DNA from: Sphingomonas lenta
GTDB taxonomy: Bacteria; Pseudomonadota; Alphaproteobacteria; Sphingomonadales; Sphingomonadaceae
Direction: 5' to 3'
Length of the DNA stretch: 64,000 bases
Assembly: GCF_002288825.1 (NCBI RefSeq)
Contig: NZ_NSLI01000001.1
Location: forward strand, 596,792 to 660,791
The translations under genes and the position numbers were made by a program. This document shows, one piece after another, positions 51,801 to 62,856 of this stretch. Every line of letters begins with the position of its first letter. The stretch's first letter is position 1. A model generated the notes under the pieces. The model saw only the letters and a program-made list of their open reading frames with translations. It ran no database searches and was not told where the DNA came from.

Positions 51801-53630
51801 CTACCCCGCGCCCGGCGCGACGGCCCTGGTCATGTCCTTGCCCGCGCCCTCGGCCAAGCGGATGTGGAGCTCGCGGAGCTGCTTGGCGCTGACCTGGCTC
51901 GGCGCGCCCATCATCAGGTCCTCGGCGCGCTGGTTCATCGGGAACAGCACCACCTCGCGGATGTTGGGCTCGCCCGCCAGCAGCATGACCATGCGGTCGA
52001 TGCCGGGCGCGGAGCCGCCGTGCGGAGGGGCGCCGTACTTAAAGGCGTTGATCATGCCCGCGAAGTTCGTGTCCACGTCCTGCTGGCTGTAACCGGCGAT
52101 CTCGAACGCCTTGTACATGATCTCCGGCCGGTGGTTCCGGATCGCGCCCGAGCTCAGCTCCACGCCGTTGCAGACGATGTCGTACTGGTAGGCGAGGATT
52201 TCGAGGGGGTCCTTAGTCTCCAGCGCCTCCAGCTCGCCCTGCGGCATCGAGAAGGGGTTGTGGCTGAAGTCGACCTTCTTGTTGTCCTCGTCCCACTCGA
52301 ACATCGGGAAATCGACGATCCAGCAGAACTCGAAGCGGTCGGGGTCGATCAGGTTCAGCTGCTCGGCCACGCGCGTGCGGGCGAGGCCGGCGAGCTTGGC
52401 GGCTTGCGCCTGCTTGCCGGCCGCGAAGAACACGCCGTCGTCGGGACCTAGGCCTAGCGCGTCGGCGATGGCCTGCATGCCCTCCGCACCGTGGTTATTG
52501 GCGATGGGCCCGCCGAATACGCCGCCCTTGCGCGTCGCGTAGCCGAGGCCCGCATAGCCCTCTGACTGCGCCCAGCTGTTCATGTCGTCGAAGAATTTGC
52601 GGCTCTTGTCCGCGGTGTTCGGGGCGGGGATGGCGCGCACCACGTCGCCGGCTTCGACGATCGAGGCGAAGCGGCCGAAGCCCGAGCCGCGGAACAGCTC
52701 CGACACATCGCTGATCACGAGAGGGTTGCGCAGGTCGGGCTTGTCGTTGCCGTATTTCAGCATAGACTCGCGATACGGGATGCGCGGAAAGGGCAACTGC
52801 GAGACCTGGCGGCCCCTGCCCTGCCAGTCGGCGAACTCGGTGAACAGGCCGTGGAGCACGGGCTCGATCGCCTGGAACACGTCCTCCTGCGTGACGAAGC
52901 TCATCTCGAAATCGAGCTGGTAGAACTCGCCCGGCGAGCGGTCGGCGCGTGCGTCCTCGTCGCGGAAGCAGGGGGCGATCTGGAAGTAGCGGTCGAAGCC
53001 GGCGACCATCAGCAGCTGCTTGAACATCTGCGGCGCCTGCGGGAGCGCGTAGAACTTGCCGGGGTGGACGCGGCTGGGGACCAGGTAGTCGCGCGCGCCC
53101 TCGGGGCTGGACGCGGTCAGGATCGGCGTCTGGAACTCGGTGAAGCCCTGCTCGATCATGCGGCGGCGGATGCTCGCGATCACCTGAGAGCGGAGCATGA
53201 TGTTGGCGTGGATGCGCTCGCGGCGGAGGTCGAGGAAGCGATAGCGCAGCCGGATGTCCTCCGGATAGTCCGCCTCGCCCGCGACGGGGAGCGGCAGCTC
53301 CTGCGCAGCCGATTGAACGGTGGCAGCGCGGGCGAACACCTCGATCTCGCCGGTCGCGAGGTTCGGGTTCACCGTCGCTTCCGAGCGCGCCTTGACGCTG
53401 CCGTCGATCGTGATGACCGACTCGACGCGGACCTGCTCCAGGACGGGCAGCGCGGGGCTGTCGACGTCGGCGACGACCTGGGTGATGCCGTAATGGTCGC
53501 GCAGGTCGATGAACAGCACGCCGCCGTGATCGCGCTTGCGATGCACCCAGCCGGAAAGGCGGACGGTCTCGCCCTCGTTCGCGCGTGAGAGGGCGGCGCA
53601 GTTGTGCGTGCGGTAGGCGTGGGTCGTCAT
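51801..53630 (-). CDS. aspS: Aspartyl-tRNA synthetase
   Basis: 609 residues, the bacterial-type class II enzyme. OB-fold anticodon-binding start ([20 protein letters not shown]), motif 2 ([19 protein letters not shown]), the [12 protein letters not shown] block, a GAD insert (about residues 300-410), and motif 3 ([20 protein letters not shown]). It charges tRNA-Asp. Because gatCAB is present in the window, it might also make Asp-tRNA-Asn; sequence reading alone cannot settle this. Divergent from rnd. Confidence 0.97.
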   Translation of the reverse strand: MTTHAYRTHNCAALSRANEGETVRLSGWVHRKRDHGGVLFIDLRDHYGITQVVADVDSPALPVLEQVRVESVITIDGSVKARSEATVNPNLATGEIEVFARAATVQSAAQELPLPVAGEADYPEDIRLRYRFLDLRRERIHANIMLRSQVIASIRRRMIEQGFTEFQTPILTASSPEGARDYLVPSRVHPGKFYALPQAPQMFKQLLMVAGFDRYFQIAPCFRDEDARADRSPGEFYQLDFEMSFVTQEDVFQAIEPVLHGLFTEFADWQGRGRQVSQLPFPRIPYRESMLKYGNDKPDLRNPLVISDVSELFRGSGFGRFASIVEAGDVVRAIPAPNTADKSRKFFDDMNSWAQSEGYAGLGYATRKGGVFGGPIANNHGAEGMQAIADALGLGPDDGVFFAAGKQAQAAKLAGLARTRVAEQLNLIDPDRFEFCWIVDFPMFEWDEDNKKVDFSHNPFSMPQGELEALETKDPLEILAYQYDIVCNGVELSSGAIRNHRPEIMYKAFEIAGYSQQDVDTNFAGMINAFKYGAPPHGGSAPGIDRMVMLLAGEPNIREVVLFPMNQRAEDLMMGAPSQVSAKQLRELHIRLAEGAGKDMTRAVAPGAG

Positions 53631-53697
53631 GGGCCGGGGCGCTTCCCCGCCCCCTTCCCTTTTGTCAACCCGCGCGACCGGCGCTAGACGCGGCCGG

Positions 53698-54879
53698 ATG
53701 CACGTTCATTCCCTGATCACCGACAGCGCGACGCTCGCCAATCTATGCTCCCGCTGGTCCCAAGCCGACTTTATCGCCGTCGACACCGAGTTCATGCGCG
53801 AGTCGACCTACTGGCCCGAGCTGTGCCTGATCCAGGTCGCCGATACGGAGGAGGCCGCGGCGATCGACCCGATGGCGCCGGGGCTCGACCTGACGCCCCT
53901 GCTGGAGCTCCTGACGAACAACGAAGACGTGCTCAAGGTCTTCCACGCGGGCGGTCAGGACATCGAGATCGTCTATAACCTGACCGGCAAGACGCCGCAC
54001 CCGCTGTTCGACACGCAGGTCGCGGCGATGGCGCTGGGGCAAGGCGAGCAGATCGGATACTCGAACCTGGTCGACAGCTGGCTGGGCATCCAGATCGACA
54101 AGGGCGCGCGGTTCACTGATTGGTCGCGGCGGCCGCTCGACCAACGGCAGGTGGACTATGCGGTCGGCGACGTGACGCACCTCGCACGCATTTTTCCGCG
54201 CATGCTGGAGAGGCTACGTAAGACCGGGCGCGGACAGTGGTTGGACCAGGAGATGGAGCGGCTCGCCGACCCGGCGAATTACGCCAACGATCCGGACGTG
54301 GCGTGGAAGCGCGTGCGCATCAACAGCCGCAAGGCGGACGTGCTGGGCCGATTAAAGGCGATCGCGCGGTGGCGCGAGCTGGAGGCCAGGGGCAAGGACC
54401 TGCCGCGCGGGCGCATCGTCAAGGACGAGACGCTGGCCGATCTCGCCAGCCACCCTCCGAAGCGGCAAGGGGACCTCGCCAAGGTGCGCGGGCTGTCGCC
54501 GACCTGGGCGGGCAACGAGATCGGCGCGCGGCTGATGGCGGCGATCGCGGCCGCAGGCCCGCTGCCCGAAAGCGAGATGCCGCCGCGCGAGGACCGCAAG
54601 CCGGGGCTGGGCAAGGACGGCGCGCTAGTGGCGGACCTGCTCAAGCTGCTGCTCAAGATCAGGGCGCGCGACATCGACGTGGCGCCGCGGCTGCTGGCGC
54701 GGTCGGACGAATTGGAGCTGCTGGCGGCCGGACAGCGGCACGGGCTGTCGATCCTGGAGGGCTGGCGGTACGACCAGTTCGGGCACGACGCGCTGGACTT
54801 GGTGGAGGGGCGGCTCGGGTTCGCGGTCAAGGGCGGTAAGCTGAAGATGACGCGGACGGAAGAGGAGACCGCGGCGTAA
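53698..54879 (+). CDS. rnd: Ribonuclease D
   Basis: 393 residues from ATG 53698; a frame extension from 53629 is rejected. DEDD 3'-5' exonuclease: [12 protein letters not shown] (Exo I), [14 protein letters not shown] (Exo II) and [13 protein letters not shown] (Exo III with Tyr). Two HRDC modules follow (about 205-290 and 310-390; for example [20 protein letters not shown]). It trims tRNA and other stable RNA 3' ends. Confidence 0.95.
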   Translation: MHVHSLITDSATLANLCSRWSQADFIAVDTEFMRESTYWPELCLIQVADTEEAAAIDPMAPGLDLTPLLELLTNNEDVLKVFHAGGQDIEIVYNLTGKTPHPLFDTQVAAMALGQGEQIGYSNLVDSWLGIQIDKGARFTDWSRRPLDQRQVDYAVGDVTHLARIFPRMLERLRKTGRGQWLDQEMERLADPANYANDPDVAWKRVRINSRKADVLGRLKAIARWRELEARGKDLPRGRIVKDETLADLASHPPKRQGDLAKVRGLSPTWAGNEIGARLMAAIAAAGPLPESEMPPREDRKPGLGKDGALVADLLKLLLKIRARDIDVAPRLLARSDELELLAAGQRHGLSILEGWRYDQFGHDALDLVEGRLGFAVKGGKLKMTRTEEETAA

Positions 54880-54897
54880 GCGGCCCTGCTACCTTCC

Positions 54898-54991
54898 GTC
54901 ATGCCGGACTTGTTCCGGCATCCATCGTCGTGCGCACGGACCTGCCGGAGTGCGCGGACCACGATGGACCCCGGAACAAGTCCGGGGTGAC
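54898..54991. repeat. Dispersed palindromic element, copy 3
   Basis: Left arm hairpin TGCCGGA-CTTGT-TCCGGCA (arm 54898-54925) and right arm hairpin CCCCGGA-ACAAG-TCCGGGG (arm 54964-54991). The outer arms match except where TGCC and CCCC subtypes meet, so each small stem is kept while the sequence differs. It lies between the convergent rnd and ppx genes. Confidence 0.88.
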
Positions 54992-55015
54992 GATCGTGAG
55001 CGACCTAAGTGAGCT

Positions 55016-56503
55016 CTACCCAGACAGAGCCGCTTCCCGCCCCAAGAAGGTCGCCAGCGCGGCGTGCCGCTTCTCGACCGCCTCGCCGTAGAGCGCGCGG
55101 TCTCCCGGTTCGAGGTGGAGCGTGATCCGCCGGCCGTCGTCGCTGAGCCGCGAGCGCTTGAGCGGGCCGGCGACGCCGCCGGACAGGCGTTGCCCTAAGC
55201 GGATCGCCAGGCCCCAGGCGGCGGCTTGGCGCAGGTCGGAGGTGGACGCCAGGCGGAACAGCGGGTCGGGCGCGTCGGTGTCGCCGGCGAACGCGGTCGC
55301 CAGCGTCTGCGCCAGGATCGCGCGGCCGGGGCCGTCGATCGCGACCCAGTTGCCGTGCAGCGCCGTCTCGATGCCGCGTTCGGCGCGGAAGTCGGGGTTG
55401 GCGTGCCAGCCCACGTCGGCGAGCAGGCAGGCGGCGCAGCGGAGCCGCGCGTGCCGGTCGTCGAACAGCGGCTCGATCCAGCGATCGAGCAGGTCGCCGT
55501 GTTCCGGAAAGCGGCCGAGCATGCGGCCTTCCTCGCGCGCGGCGACGACGAGCGGGTCGTGGGCGCGCGTCTCCTCGTCGAGCGCTTCGTAGAGCAGGCC
55601 CTCGCGCAGGCCGAAGGCGGAGGCGACGGTGCGGTCGCAGCCGAGCTGCTTCAGGAGTGCGGACAGGAGTGCGGTGGCGTCGGCGAGGAGGCCCGCGCGG
55701 GTCGAGGCTATGTCGGCGATCTCGCGCAGCCGCTGACGCGACAGGTTCGGGATGGCGCGGGTGAGTTCGGCGATGCGCGCGGCCGGCATCGCGTACTGGT
55801 GGATGACGGGTAGCGGATAGCCGGTCAGCGCCATGTCGAGCTTGGCGAGCGCGCGCCAGGAGCCGCCGACGAGGTAGAGCGGCAGGCCCTTGCCCCGCCC
55901 TTCCCAACCGGACTCGCGCACCAGCTTGGCCACGCGCCGCTCCAGCCCGCCCGCGTCGCGCAGCGCGGCGACGCGGAGCACGCCGAGCGGAAAGGACACG
56001 CGCTCGCCCACCCTGCCCGCGCGCACGCGGACCAGCTCCAGGCTGCCACCGCCGAGGTCGCCGACGATGCCGTCCGCGTCCGGGATGCCGGAGAGCACGC
56101 CGTAGCCGGCCCCGGTCGCCTCCTGCTCGCCGGACAGGATCTCGACCTCTAGGCCGAGCTTCGTCGCCTGGGCGATCAGCTCGTGGCCGTTGGACGCGTC
56201 GCGAACCGCGGCGGTCGCGACGGTACGGAGCGACTCGACCTCCATCGCACGCGCGACGGCGGCGAAGCGGGCGAGCGCGACACGCGCCTTGTCGAGCGCT
56301 TGCGCCTCGATCGCGCCCGTGGCGGCGAGGCCGCGGCCGAGGCCGGCCATGACCTTCTCGTTGAACAGGATCGCGGGCAGGCGTGCCGGGCCCTGGTAGA
56401 CGACGAGGCGGATCGAATTGGAACCAATGTCGATGATGGCGGTGCGGGGGCGGTGGTCGGGCACGCGCGTCTTCGCGCGCACCGGCTCGAGCAGCGTCGC
56501 CAT
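55016..56503 (-). CDS. ppx: Ppx/GppA exopolyphosphatase family protein
   Basis: 495 residues from ATG 56503; TTG 56512 overlapping the ppk stop is an alternative. Actin-like ATPase fold: AIIDIGSNSIRLVVYQG, SGEQEATGAGYG, IVGDLGGGSLELVRV (the catalytic Glu lies between these blocks), and a C-terminal HD-like region (SALLKQLGCDRTVASAFGLR, then YEALDEETRAHDPL). It removes phosphate from polyphosphate or pppGpp. Directly downstream of ppk, so synthesis and breakdown of polyphosphate are co-expressed. Confidence 0.93.
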   Translation of the reverse strand: MATLLEPVRAKTRVPDHRPRTAIIDIGSNSIRLVVYQGPARLPAILFNEKVMAGLGRGLAATGAIEAQALDKARVALARFAAVARAMEVESLRTVATAAVRDASNGHELIAQATKLGLEVEILSGEQEATGAGYGVLSGIPDADGIVGDLGGGSLELVRVRAGRVGERVSFPLGVLRVAALRDAGGLERRVAKLVRESGWEGRGKGLPLYLVGGSWRALAKLDMALTGYPLPVIHQYAMPAARIAELTRAIPNLSRQRLREIADIASTRAGLLADATALLSALLKQLGCDRTVASAFGLREGLLYEALDEETRAHDPLVVAAREEGRMLGRFPEHGDLLDRWIEPLFDDRHARLRCAACLLADVGWHANPDFRAERGIETALHGNWVAIDGPGRAILAQTLATAFAGDTDAPDPLFRLASTSDLRQAAAWGLAIRLGQRLSGGVAGPLKRSRLSDDGRRITLHLEPGDRALYGEAVEKRHAALATFLGREAALSG

Positions 56504-56508
56504 CCAGC

Positions 56509-58671
56509 TCAACGCCGCGCCAGCGATAGGTGGGGCACTTGCCCGCTCGCCTCGAGCGCCGCGCCGCGGCCCGACAAGGACGGATTTGTCATGAAGTAGC
56601 GGTGCAGGTTAAACGGCCGCTCGCCCGGCTCGATGCGCGTGTACTTGCCTTCGGCGTCGAGGACCCAGCTCTGCTCGTTGTCGATGAGGTTCGCGACCAT
56701 CACCTGGTCGAGCACCTGGTCGTGGACCGTCGGATTGGTGATCGGCAGCATGTACTCGACCCGCCGGTCGAAGTTGCGCGGCATCCAGTCAGCGGACGAG
56801 ATGAACAGCGCGGCCGAGTCGTTGGGCAGCGGCTCGCCGTCGCCGAACGCCCAGATGCGGCTATGCTCCAGGAAGCGGCCGACGATCGACTTCACGCGGA
56901 TGCGCTCCGACATGCCCTCCACGCCGGGTTTGAGGCAGCAGATGCCGCGGACGATCAGGTCGATCTCCACGCCCGCGCCGCTCGCCTCGTACAGCTTCTC
57001 GATCATCTCCGGGTCGACGAGCGAATTCATCTTGGCCCAGATCGACGCCGGGCGCCCGGCGCGGGCGTGGGCGATCTCGCGGTCGATCAGCTCGATGAGC
57101 TGCGGGCGCAGATCCCGCGGGCTGAGCGAGATGCAGTTGAGCGCCTGCGGCTCGACGTAACCGGTGATGTAGTTGAACATCTGCGCCGCGTCGTCGCCGA
57201 GCTTCGGGTCGGCGGTGAAGTAGCTCAGGTCCGTGTAGATGCGCGCGGTGATCGGGTGATAATTGCCCGTGCCGAAGTGGATATAGGTGCGGAACTCTTC
57301 GCCCTCGCGCCGAACGACCATCGAGACTTTGGCGTGCGTCTTCCAATCGATGAAGCCGTACACGACCTGCACGCCCGCACGCTCCAGCGCGGAGGCCCAG
57401 TATAGGTTCTGCTCCTCGTCGAAGCGCGCCTTGAGCTCCACGACGGCGGTGACCGACTTGCCGGCCTCCGCAGCGGCGATCAGCGCGGCGATGACGGCGG
57501 ACTGCTTGCCCGCGCGGTAGAGCGTCTGCTTGATCGCGACGACGTCGGGGTCGGCCGCGGCCTGCTTCAGAAAGGCGATCACCACCTCGAACGTCTCGTA
57601 TGGGTGGTGGACGACGATGTCCTTGGCCTTGATCGCCGCGAAGCAGTCGCCGCCATATTCGCGGATGCGCTCGGGGAAGCGCGGCGTGAAGCTCGGCCAT
57701 TTCAGGTCGGGCCGGTCCTCGTCGGTCAGCGCGTCGAGGTCGGCCCAGCCGAGGAACGAGCCCGATTCGGTGACGATCGTGTCCTGCTCGCCCAGCTCGT
57801 CCCGGAGCACCTCGCTCAAGCCGTCGGCCATGCCCGTCTCCAGCTCGAGACGGATCACGCGGCCGCGGCGGCGGCGCTTGATGGCGGAGCGGAAATAGCG
57901 GACCAGGTCCTCCGCCTCCTCCTCGATCTCGATGTCGCTGTCGCGCAGCACGCGGAACTCGGCCGCGCCCTGCACCTCGTAGCCGGGGAAGAGCAGGTGC
58001 GAGAAGCGCTTCACGATCGACTCGATCGCGACGTAGCGGGCGGACTCGCCCGGCAGGCGGAGGAAGCGCTTCACCGTCGACGGGATCATGACGAGTTCGC
58101 GGATCGGCTCGCCGTCGGACAGGCGCTGGAGATCGAACATCACCGCCAGGCCCTTATTGGGCATGAACGGGAACGGGTGCGCGGGATCGAGCGCCTGGGG
58201 GGTCAGAATCGGGAAGATCTGGCGGCGGAAATGCTGTTCGAGCCAGCCGACCGACTCGTCGTCGATCTGGCGGCTGCCCAGCACGTGGATGTCCTGCTCC
58301 GCCAGCTCGGCGCGCAGGTCGCGCCACACCGTCTGCTGGTCGGCCATCAGCTTGTCGGCTTCGGCGGTGACGGCGGCGAGCTGCTGCGCGGGCGTCATGC
58401 CGTCGGCGGAGAGGCGGTCCACCTCCTGCGCCTGCTGGCCTTTGAGGCCCGCGACGCGGACCATGAAGAACTCGTCGAGGTTGTTGCCGGAGATGGACAG
58501 GAAGCGCAGCCGCTCGAGCAGCGGGTGGGCACGGTTGGTTGCCTCCTCCAGCACGCGGCGGTTGAAGGCGAGCCAGGACAGCTCGCGGTTGAAGTAGCGG
58601 CCGGCGGGCGCGGACGGGAACGGGTCGTCGTCGGCGTCGGTCAGGCGGCTCAGATGGGCGGGGCGGTTCAT
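56509..58671 (-). CDS. ppk: Polyphosphate kinase PPK1
   Basis: 720 residues from ATG 58671; the longer frame upstream is a shadow of hda. N-terminal domain [19 protein letters not shown], head domain, then the two C-terminal PLD-like domains: phospho-acceptor His in [20 protein letters not shown] and the second His/Cys region [16 protein letters not shown]. It builds polyphosphate from ATP reversibly. Its ATG overlaps the hda stop (ATGA), and ppx follows. The unit is DUF2066-hda-ppk-ppx. Confidence 0.97.
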   Translation of the reverse strand: MNRPAHLSRLTDADDDPFPSAPAGRYFNRELSWLAFNRRVLEEATNRAHPLLERLRFLSISGNNLDEFFMVRVAGLKGQQAQEVDRLSADGMTPAQQLAAVTAEADKLMADQQTVWRDLRAELAEQDIHVLGSRQIDDESVGWLEQHFRRQIFPILTPQALDPAHPFPFMPNKGLAVMFDLQRLSDGEPIRELVMIPSTVKRFLRLPGESARYVAIESIVKRFSHLLFPGYEVQGAAEFRVLRDSDIEIEEEAEDLVRYFRSAIKRRRRGRVIRLELETGMADGLSEVLRDELGEQDTIVTESGSFLGWADLDALTDEDRPDLKWPSFTPRFPERIREYGGDCFAAIKAKDIVVHHPYETFEVVIAFLKQAAADPDVVAIKQTLYRAGKQSAVIAALIAAAEAGKSVTAVVELKARFDEEQNLYWASALERAGVQVVYGFIDWKTHAKVSMVVRREGEEFRTYIHFGTGNYHPITARIYTDLSYFTADPKLGDDAAQMFNYITGYVEPQALNCISLSPRDLRPQLIELIDREIAHARAGRPASIWAKMNSLVDPEMIEKLYEASGAGVEIDLIVRGICCLKPGVEGMSERIRVKSIVGRFLEHSRIWAFGDGEPLPNDSAALFISSADWMPRNFDRRVEYMLPITNPTVHDQVLDQVMVANLIDNEQSWVLDAEGKYTRIEPGERPFNLHRYFMTNPSLSGRGAALEASGQVPHLSLARR

Positions 58672-59291
58672 CGGTCCTCGGGCGTGGGCTGGCCCAGCAG
58701 GCCCGCCTCGGTCAGCGTGTCGCGTGCGAAGGGAATGGATAGGCCGCGCCGCCGTTCCATCGCGCGGGCGTCGAGCGCGTCGACCGCGCCCAGCACGGCC
58801 GCGTGGCTGCGCTCGATACGGGCGGCGATCCACTCCAAGAGGTCGGGGCGGGCGTCGAGGCCGCGGCGGGCGAGCTCGCGCTCCAGAAGCGCTCGGACGA
58901 GCGCGTCGTCGGGCGGGCCGATCTCGGCGACGGGGCTGGCGGCAACGCGCGAGCGCAGGTCGGGCAGTTCGATGCCCCAAGCGGGCGGAAGCTCCTCCAC
59001 GACGAGCAGCAGCGGGCGGTTCGCGGCCTCGGCACGGTTCCAGGCGTGGAAGAGCGCGGTCTCGGGCTGGCGCTGCGCCCCGTCGATCACGACGCCGCCG
59101 CTGTTGCGCGCGAACAGGCGCGCGAGCAGGCTGCGGCCCGAACGGCGCGGGCCGACGAGCAGGCCCGTGCGCACCGGCCAGGACGCCCAGCGCTCCAGCA
59201 CGCGCACGGCGCGTTCGTTGGACGGGCCGACCAGGAACGCGTCGTCGCTCGGGTCGGCGGGCCAGGCGAGCGGCAGCGCGAGTTGGCTCAT
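58668..59291 (-). CDS. hda: DnaA regulatory inactivator Hda-like protein
   Basis: 207 residues from ATG 59291. It opens [11 protein letters not shown], the QL(S/A)LPL clamp-binding motif that docks on DnaN. The AAA+ core is reduced: [16 protein letters not shown] in place of Walker A, VEELPP as Walker B, and a C-terminal helix [19 protein letters not shown]. It shuts off DnaA-ATP after initiation (HdaA in Caulobacter). Overlaps ppk and the DUF2066 gene by 4 bases at each end. Confidence 0.9.
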   Translation of the reverse strand: MSQLALPLAWPADPSDDAFLVGPSNERAVRVLERWASWPVRTGLLVGPRRSGRSLLARLFARNSGGVVIDGAQRQPETALFHAWNRAEAANRPLLLVVEELPPAWGIELPDLRSRVAASPVAEIGPPDDALVRALLERELARRGLDARPDLLEWIAARIERSHAAVLGAVDALDARAMERRRGLSIPFARDTLTEAGLLGQPTPEDR

Positions 59292-60568
59292 CCTTCCGGA
59301 ACGGCCTCCGCCGGGGCGGGCGCGGCGGGCTGGGCCGGCACTGCAGCGGGCGGCGGCGCGCCGCGGCGGATGCGGATCGACCCGCCGCCGCCCGTCACCT
59401 GATAGCCGCGCGCCTGAAGCCCGGCGATCAGCGCCCCCGGATCCCCGTCGTAGAGGACGCGCATCAGCGACACGCCGCCCAGCGCCAGGCTGGTCGTCGT
59501 CGCCGAGCGCACGCCCGGGACGCTGCGCACCGCCGCCTCCGTCGCGGCGAGCGCGCCGGCGTCGGGCGTCTCGAACTGCACGATGACCTGGCTGCTGACG
59601 CCACCGGGCGCGTCGGTCTCGACGGTGACCGATTCGACGATCGTTCCGCCCTCCGCGCCCGGTGTGGGCGTCGGCGTCGGGGTGGGCGGCGGCAAGAGCG
59701 TCGGATCGGCGCGGATAACGCCCGCGCGCAGCGCCTGCTGATAGAGCGCGTCCATGCGCTGCACGCCCGCGTCGAGCAGCGCCGGGATGCCGCGCTCGTT
59801 GGGCACGCGGAGCGAGAAGCCGCCGAGATAGGCGTTGTCGGGACCGTAGCGCGCCTGGAACACGCCCGTCACCGGCCCGCCCGGCCATAGCCGGTTGAGA
59901 CGCACGACGGGGATCAGGATGTCGGACGCGCCGTACTGGTCGATGATCGTGCGCCACCAGGGCCGACCGCGCCGCCCGATCTGGCCGACGTTGAGCAGCA
60001 GCGGGTCCGCGCCCGTGCCGGCGGGACGGACATAGTCGATCGAGCTGTTGCCGGTGCGGAAACGCGCCCAAGCCTCCTGCCAAGGAGTGCGCGTTTCGAA
60101 CACCTGGCCGGCTCCGCCCGAATATTGGACGGGGATGACGAGCATCGGCGCGGACTGCGCGGCGTAGGTCGCGATGCCGAGCAGCGAACCGACGCGCTGA
60201 CGGTCGAACAACACGCCGAGGCGGGCGACGTAGCGCGTGGGGCCGATCTGCTCCTGCTCGACGACGATCGCCTTGACGAGCTGGTCGAGCGTGCCGTCGG
60301 ACACGCCCGCGCCCGGCTGGCCGAGCTGGCGCGTCAGCTTCTCCCAGCCGCGGCGCTGCGCCAGCCGCCAGCCGCCCAGCCGCGCCGCCTCGGGCGTCTT
60401 GGCCGCGACGTCGACGGCGACGCCCGTCACCTCGAAATCGCCCGAGCTGTCGATGGGCGCCACGCCGCGGTCGCCGCCCTCGATCTGCGCCAGACCCACG
60501 CCGGCGCAGGCGAGGAGGATCGCGGCCGCGGCTACACGGGACGGCTTCAAACGCTTGACCGGGTGCAT
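59288..60568 (-). CDS. Exported DUF2066-like protein
   Basis: 426 residues with a signal peptide (about 1-27, ending AGVGLAQ). The middle contains [20 protein letters not shown] and [21 protein letters not shown], typical of DUF2066. The Thr-Pro repeat ([12 protein letters not shown], about residue 295) links to a second domain with a ferredoxin-like look ([19 protein letters not shown]). It ends in Pro/Ala-rich sequence. Periplasmic, function unknown. First gene of the hda-ppk-ppx unit and divergent from purM. Confidence 0.85.
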   Translation of the reverse strand: MHPVKRLKPSRVAAAAILLACAGVGLAQIEGGDRGVAPIDSSGDFEVTGVAVDVAAKTPEAARLGGWRLAQRRGWEKLTRQLGQPGAGVSDGTLDQLVKAIVVEQEQIGPTRYVARLGVLFDRQRVGSLLGIATYAAQSAPMLVIPVQYSGGAGQVFETRTPWQEAWARFRTGNSSIDYVRPAGTGADPLLLNVGQIGRRGRPWWRTIIDQYGASDILIPVVRLNRLWPGGPVTGVFQARYGPDNAYLGGFSLRVPNERGIPALLDAGVQRMDALYQQALRAGVIRADPTLLPPPTPTPTPTPGAEGGTIVESVTVETDAPGGVSSQVIVQFETPDAGALAATEAAVRSVPGVRSATTTSLALGGVSLMRVLYDGDPGALIAGLQARGYQVTGGGGSIRIRRGAPPPAAVPAQPAAPAPAEAVPEG

Positions 60569-60633
60569 GATGGATCAGGCTTTTGGCCGACCGGGCGTGG
60601 AAATCCAAGCGGCTTATCGGTAGGCGGGCGGCC

Positions 60634-61719
60634 ATGACGGGTTACACCTATGAACAGGCCGGCGTCTCCATCGCCGCGGGGAACGCGTTGGTGCGTGCGA
60701 TCGCGCCGCTGGCGAGGAGCACCCGTCGGCCGGGCGCCGACGCGGAGCTGGGCGGGTTCGGCGGCTTCTTCGACCTGAAGGCGGCCGGGTTCGAGGACCC
60801 GCTGCTCGTCGCGGCGAACGACGGCGTCGGCACGAAGCTGAAGCTCGCGATCGAGTGGCATCGGCACGCGGGCGTCGGTATCGACCTGGTCGCGATGTGC
60901 GCCAACGACCTCGTCGTGCAGGGCGCGGAGCCGCTGTTCTTTCTCGATTACTACGCCACCGGCAAGCTCGACGCGGGCGTCACCGAGCAGGTGGTTGCCT
61001 CGATCGCGGAAGGGTGCAAGCTCGCCGGCTGCGCCTTGATCGGCGGCGAGACGGCGGAGATGCCGGGCATGTACGCCGACGGCGACTATGACCTGGCGGG
61101 CTTCTGCGTGGGCGCGGTCGAGCGGACGCAGGTGCTCACCGGCGAGCGGATCGGCGCGGGCGACGTGATCCTCGGGCTGGCGTCCTCGGGTGTGCACTCC
61201 AACGGCTACTCGCTCGTCCGCAGGCTCGCGGTCGACAAGGGCTGGAAGCTCGAGCGCCCCTCCCCGATCGATCAGGACCACCTGCTCATCGACCTGCTAC
61301 TCGCGCCGACGCGCATCTATGTGCGGAGCCTTCTGCCGCTGGTGCGCGGGGGTCGGATCAAGGGGCTGGCGCACGTCACCGGCGGCGGGTTGCTGGAGAA
61401 CATCCCGCGCGTGCTGCCGCGCGAGGCGCATGCGGTGGTCGACGCGGACGCGTGGGAGCAGCCGCGGCTGATGGCGTTCCTGCAGGCGCAGGGTGCGATC
61501 GAGCCGGAGGAGTTCGCGCGCACCTTCAACTGTGGCGTCGGAATGGCGGTGATGGTCGGCGAGGACGATGCGGACGCCGTGATGGGGGCGCTCACGGCCG
61601 CAGGCGAGACGGTGTTCCGCATCGGCCGCGTCGAAGCGGGATTGCGCGGCTGCACCGTGCGCGGATCGGCGGGCACCTGGAGCGCACGCGCGGACTGGAC
61701 GGCCCGGCACGATGCGTGA
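60634..61719 (+). CDS. purM: Phosphoribosylformylglycinamidine cyclo-ligase
   Basis: 361 residues from ATG 60634 ([20 protein letters not shown]). Landmarks: [83 protein letters not shown] and [11 protein letters not shown]. It closes the imidazole ring of AIR with ATP in purine synthesis. It overlaps purN by 8 bases. Confidence 0.97.
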   Translation: MTGYTYEQAGVSIAAGNALVRAIAPLARSTRRPGADAELGGFGGFFDLKAAGFEDPLLVAANDGVGTKLKLAIEWHRHAGVGIDLVAMCANDLVVQGAEPLFFLDYYATGKLDAGVTEQVVASIAEGCKLAGCALIGGETAEMPGMYADGDYDLAGFCVGAVERTQVLTGERIGAGDVILGLASSGVHSNGYSLVRRLAVDKGWKLERPSPIDQDHLLIDLLLAPTRIYVRSLLPLVRGGRIKGLAHVTGGGLLENIPRVLPREAHAVVDADAWEQPRLMAFLQAQGAIEPEEFARTFNCGVGMAVMVGEDDADAVMGALTAAGETVFRIGRVEAGLRGCTVRGSAGTWSARADWTARHDA

Positions 61720-62272
61720 GCCCAAGCGGGTCGGCGTCCTCATCTCCGGGCGCGGGTCCAACATGCGGGCGCTGGTCGAACGCGCGCAGGGCTACGAAGT
61801 CGTCGTGGTCGCCTCCGACAAGCCGGACGCTGCAGGCCTCGCTTGGGCGCGCGAGCGGGGCATCCCCACCTTCGCGCTCTCGCCCAAGGAGATCGGCAAG
61901 CCTGCTTACGAAGCCGCGCTCGACCGTGCGTTGCGCGAGTGCGAGGTCGAGCTGATCGCGCTCGCGGGTTACATGCGCCTGCTGTCGGACGAGTTCGTCG
62001 CGAACTGGCGCGGGCGGATCGTCAACATTCACCCGTCGCTGCTGCCCAAGTACAAGGGCCTCCACACGCACGCCCGCGCGATCGAAGCGGGCGACAGGCA
62101 AGCGGGCTGCTCCGTCCACCTCGTCACCGAGGAGCTCGACGGCGGCGAGGTGCTGGGCCGGACCGAAGTGCCGATCTTGCCTGAGGATACACCCGACACG
62201 CTCGCGGAGCGCGTGCTCGCGGCCGAGCATGAGCTGTACCCCCGCGTTCTTTCGGAGTTCGTTAGCAGATGA
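61712..62272 (+). CDS. purN: Phosphoribosylglycinamide formyltransferase
   Basis: 186 residues. GAR transformylase start [20 protein letters not shown]. The catalytic Asn-His-Asp set sits in [20 protein letters not shown] and [13 protein letters not shown]. It moves a formyl group from 10-formyl-THF to GAR. Start ATG 61712 inside the end of purM; its stop overlaps the next gene by 4 bases (ATGA). Confidence 0.97.
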   Translation: MREPKRVGVLISGRGSNMRALVERAQGYEVVVVASDKPDAAGLAWARERGIPTFALSPKEIGKPAYEAALDRALRECEVELIALAGYMRLLSDEFVANWRGRIVNIHPSLLPKYKGLHTHARAIEAGDRQAGCSVHLVTEELDGGEVLGRTEVPILPEDTPDTLAERVLAAEHELYPRVLSEFVSR

Positions 62273-62856
62273 CCGAACCGACCCAACAAGCCGCCCGCCG
62301 TCGCCGCTGGCTGAACACCACCGAGTTCGTGGCCGTCGCCGGCCTGATCATCGCCGCGCTGGGGCTGTGGAACACCTATTCGGACCGTCGGAACGCCGCC
62401 GAGGAGAAGAAGGCGGCAGCCAAGGCTCAAGCCGAGGCGGGTCGGCGTTTCGAGTTGCGAGGCGAGGTCGCGAAAGGAAACCGTGCGATCCTGCTGCTGC
62501 GCGACGAGCGGCACGTGTTGGGCGACGTGCGGGTGACGTTCCCCCCCGCGCTCGGCGTCGGGGCGAAGGACGCGGTGGATCACCAGATCCGGGCGGATTG
62601 GTTCGATGGTCCTCTGCTCAAGGCGACGGATGGCGGACCGGACGAGCGGGTCGGACGGCTGCCGGTACTCGTCACCTACTCGTATAGGACCGACGACGAC
62701 CGGACCACGCGCACCGCCGTCTATGATTTGGTCTGGCGCACGCGCGGGCAGTTCCTGCAGGGGCGCGAGCTGGCGCTCACCGACTTTCGCCTGCGTGAGC
62801 CGGGCGGGAGCCAAGCCCGCATCGACACACTGTGGAAGGCGGAGCTGGCGCGCTAA
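62269..62856 (+). CDS. Single-pass membrane protein of unknown function behind purN
   Basis: 195 residues from ATG 62269 (ATGA overlap with purN). One membrane helix (about residues 19-36, FVAVAGLIIAALGLWNTYS), a charged coiled-coil-like stretch rich in Ala, Glu and Lys (AAEEKKAAAKAQAEA), then a soluble beta-rich domain. It resembles hypothetical proteins of this lineage. The coupling suggests expression with purine genes, but no function is implied. Confidence 0.65.
   Translation: MTEPTQQAARRRRWLNTTEFVAVAGLIIAALGLWNTYSDRRNAAEEKKAAAKAQAEAGRRFELRGEVAKGNRAILLLRDERHVLGDVRVTFPPALGVGAKDAVDHQIRADWFDGPLLKATDGGPDERVGRLPVLVTYSYRTDDDRTTRTAVYDLVWRTRGQFLQGRELALTDFRLREPGGSQARIDTLWKAELAR

Noticed and set aside
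5197..54991. CRISPR array suggested by recurring near-identical 28-base units
   Set aside because: The units are tens of kilobases apart, inverted in pairs, and have no regular spacers or cas genes.
57604..59586. 660-residue plus-strand frame opposite ppk and hda
   Set aside because: Antisense shadow without any recognisable domain.
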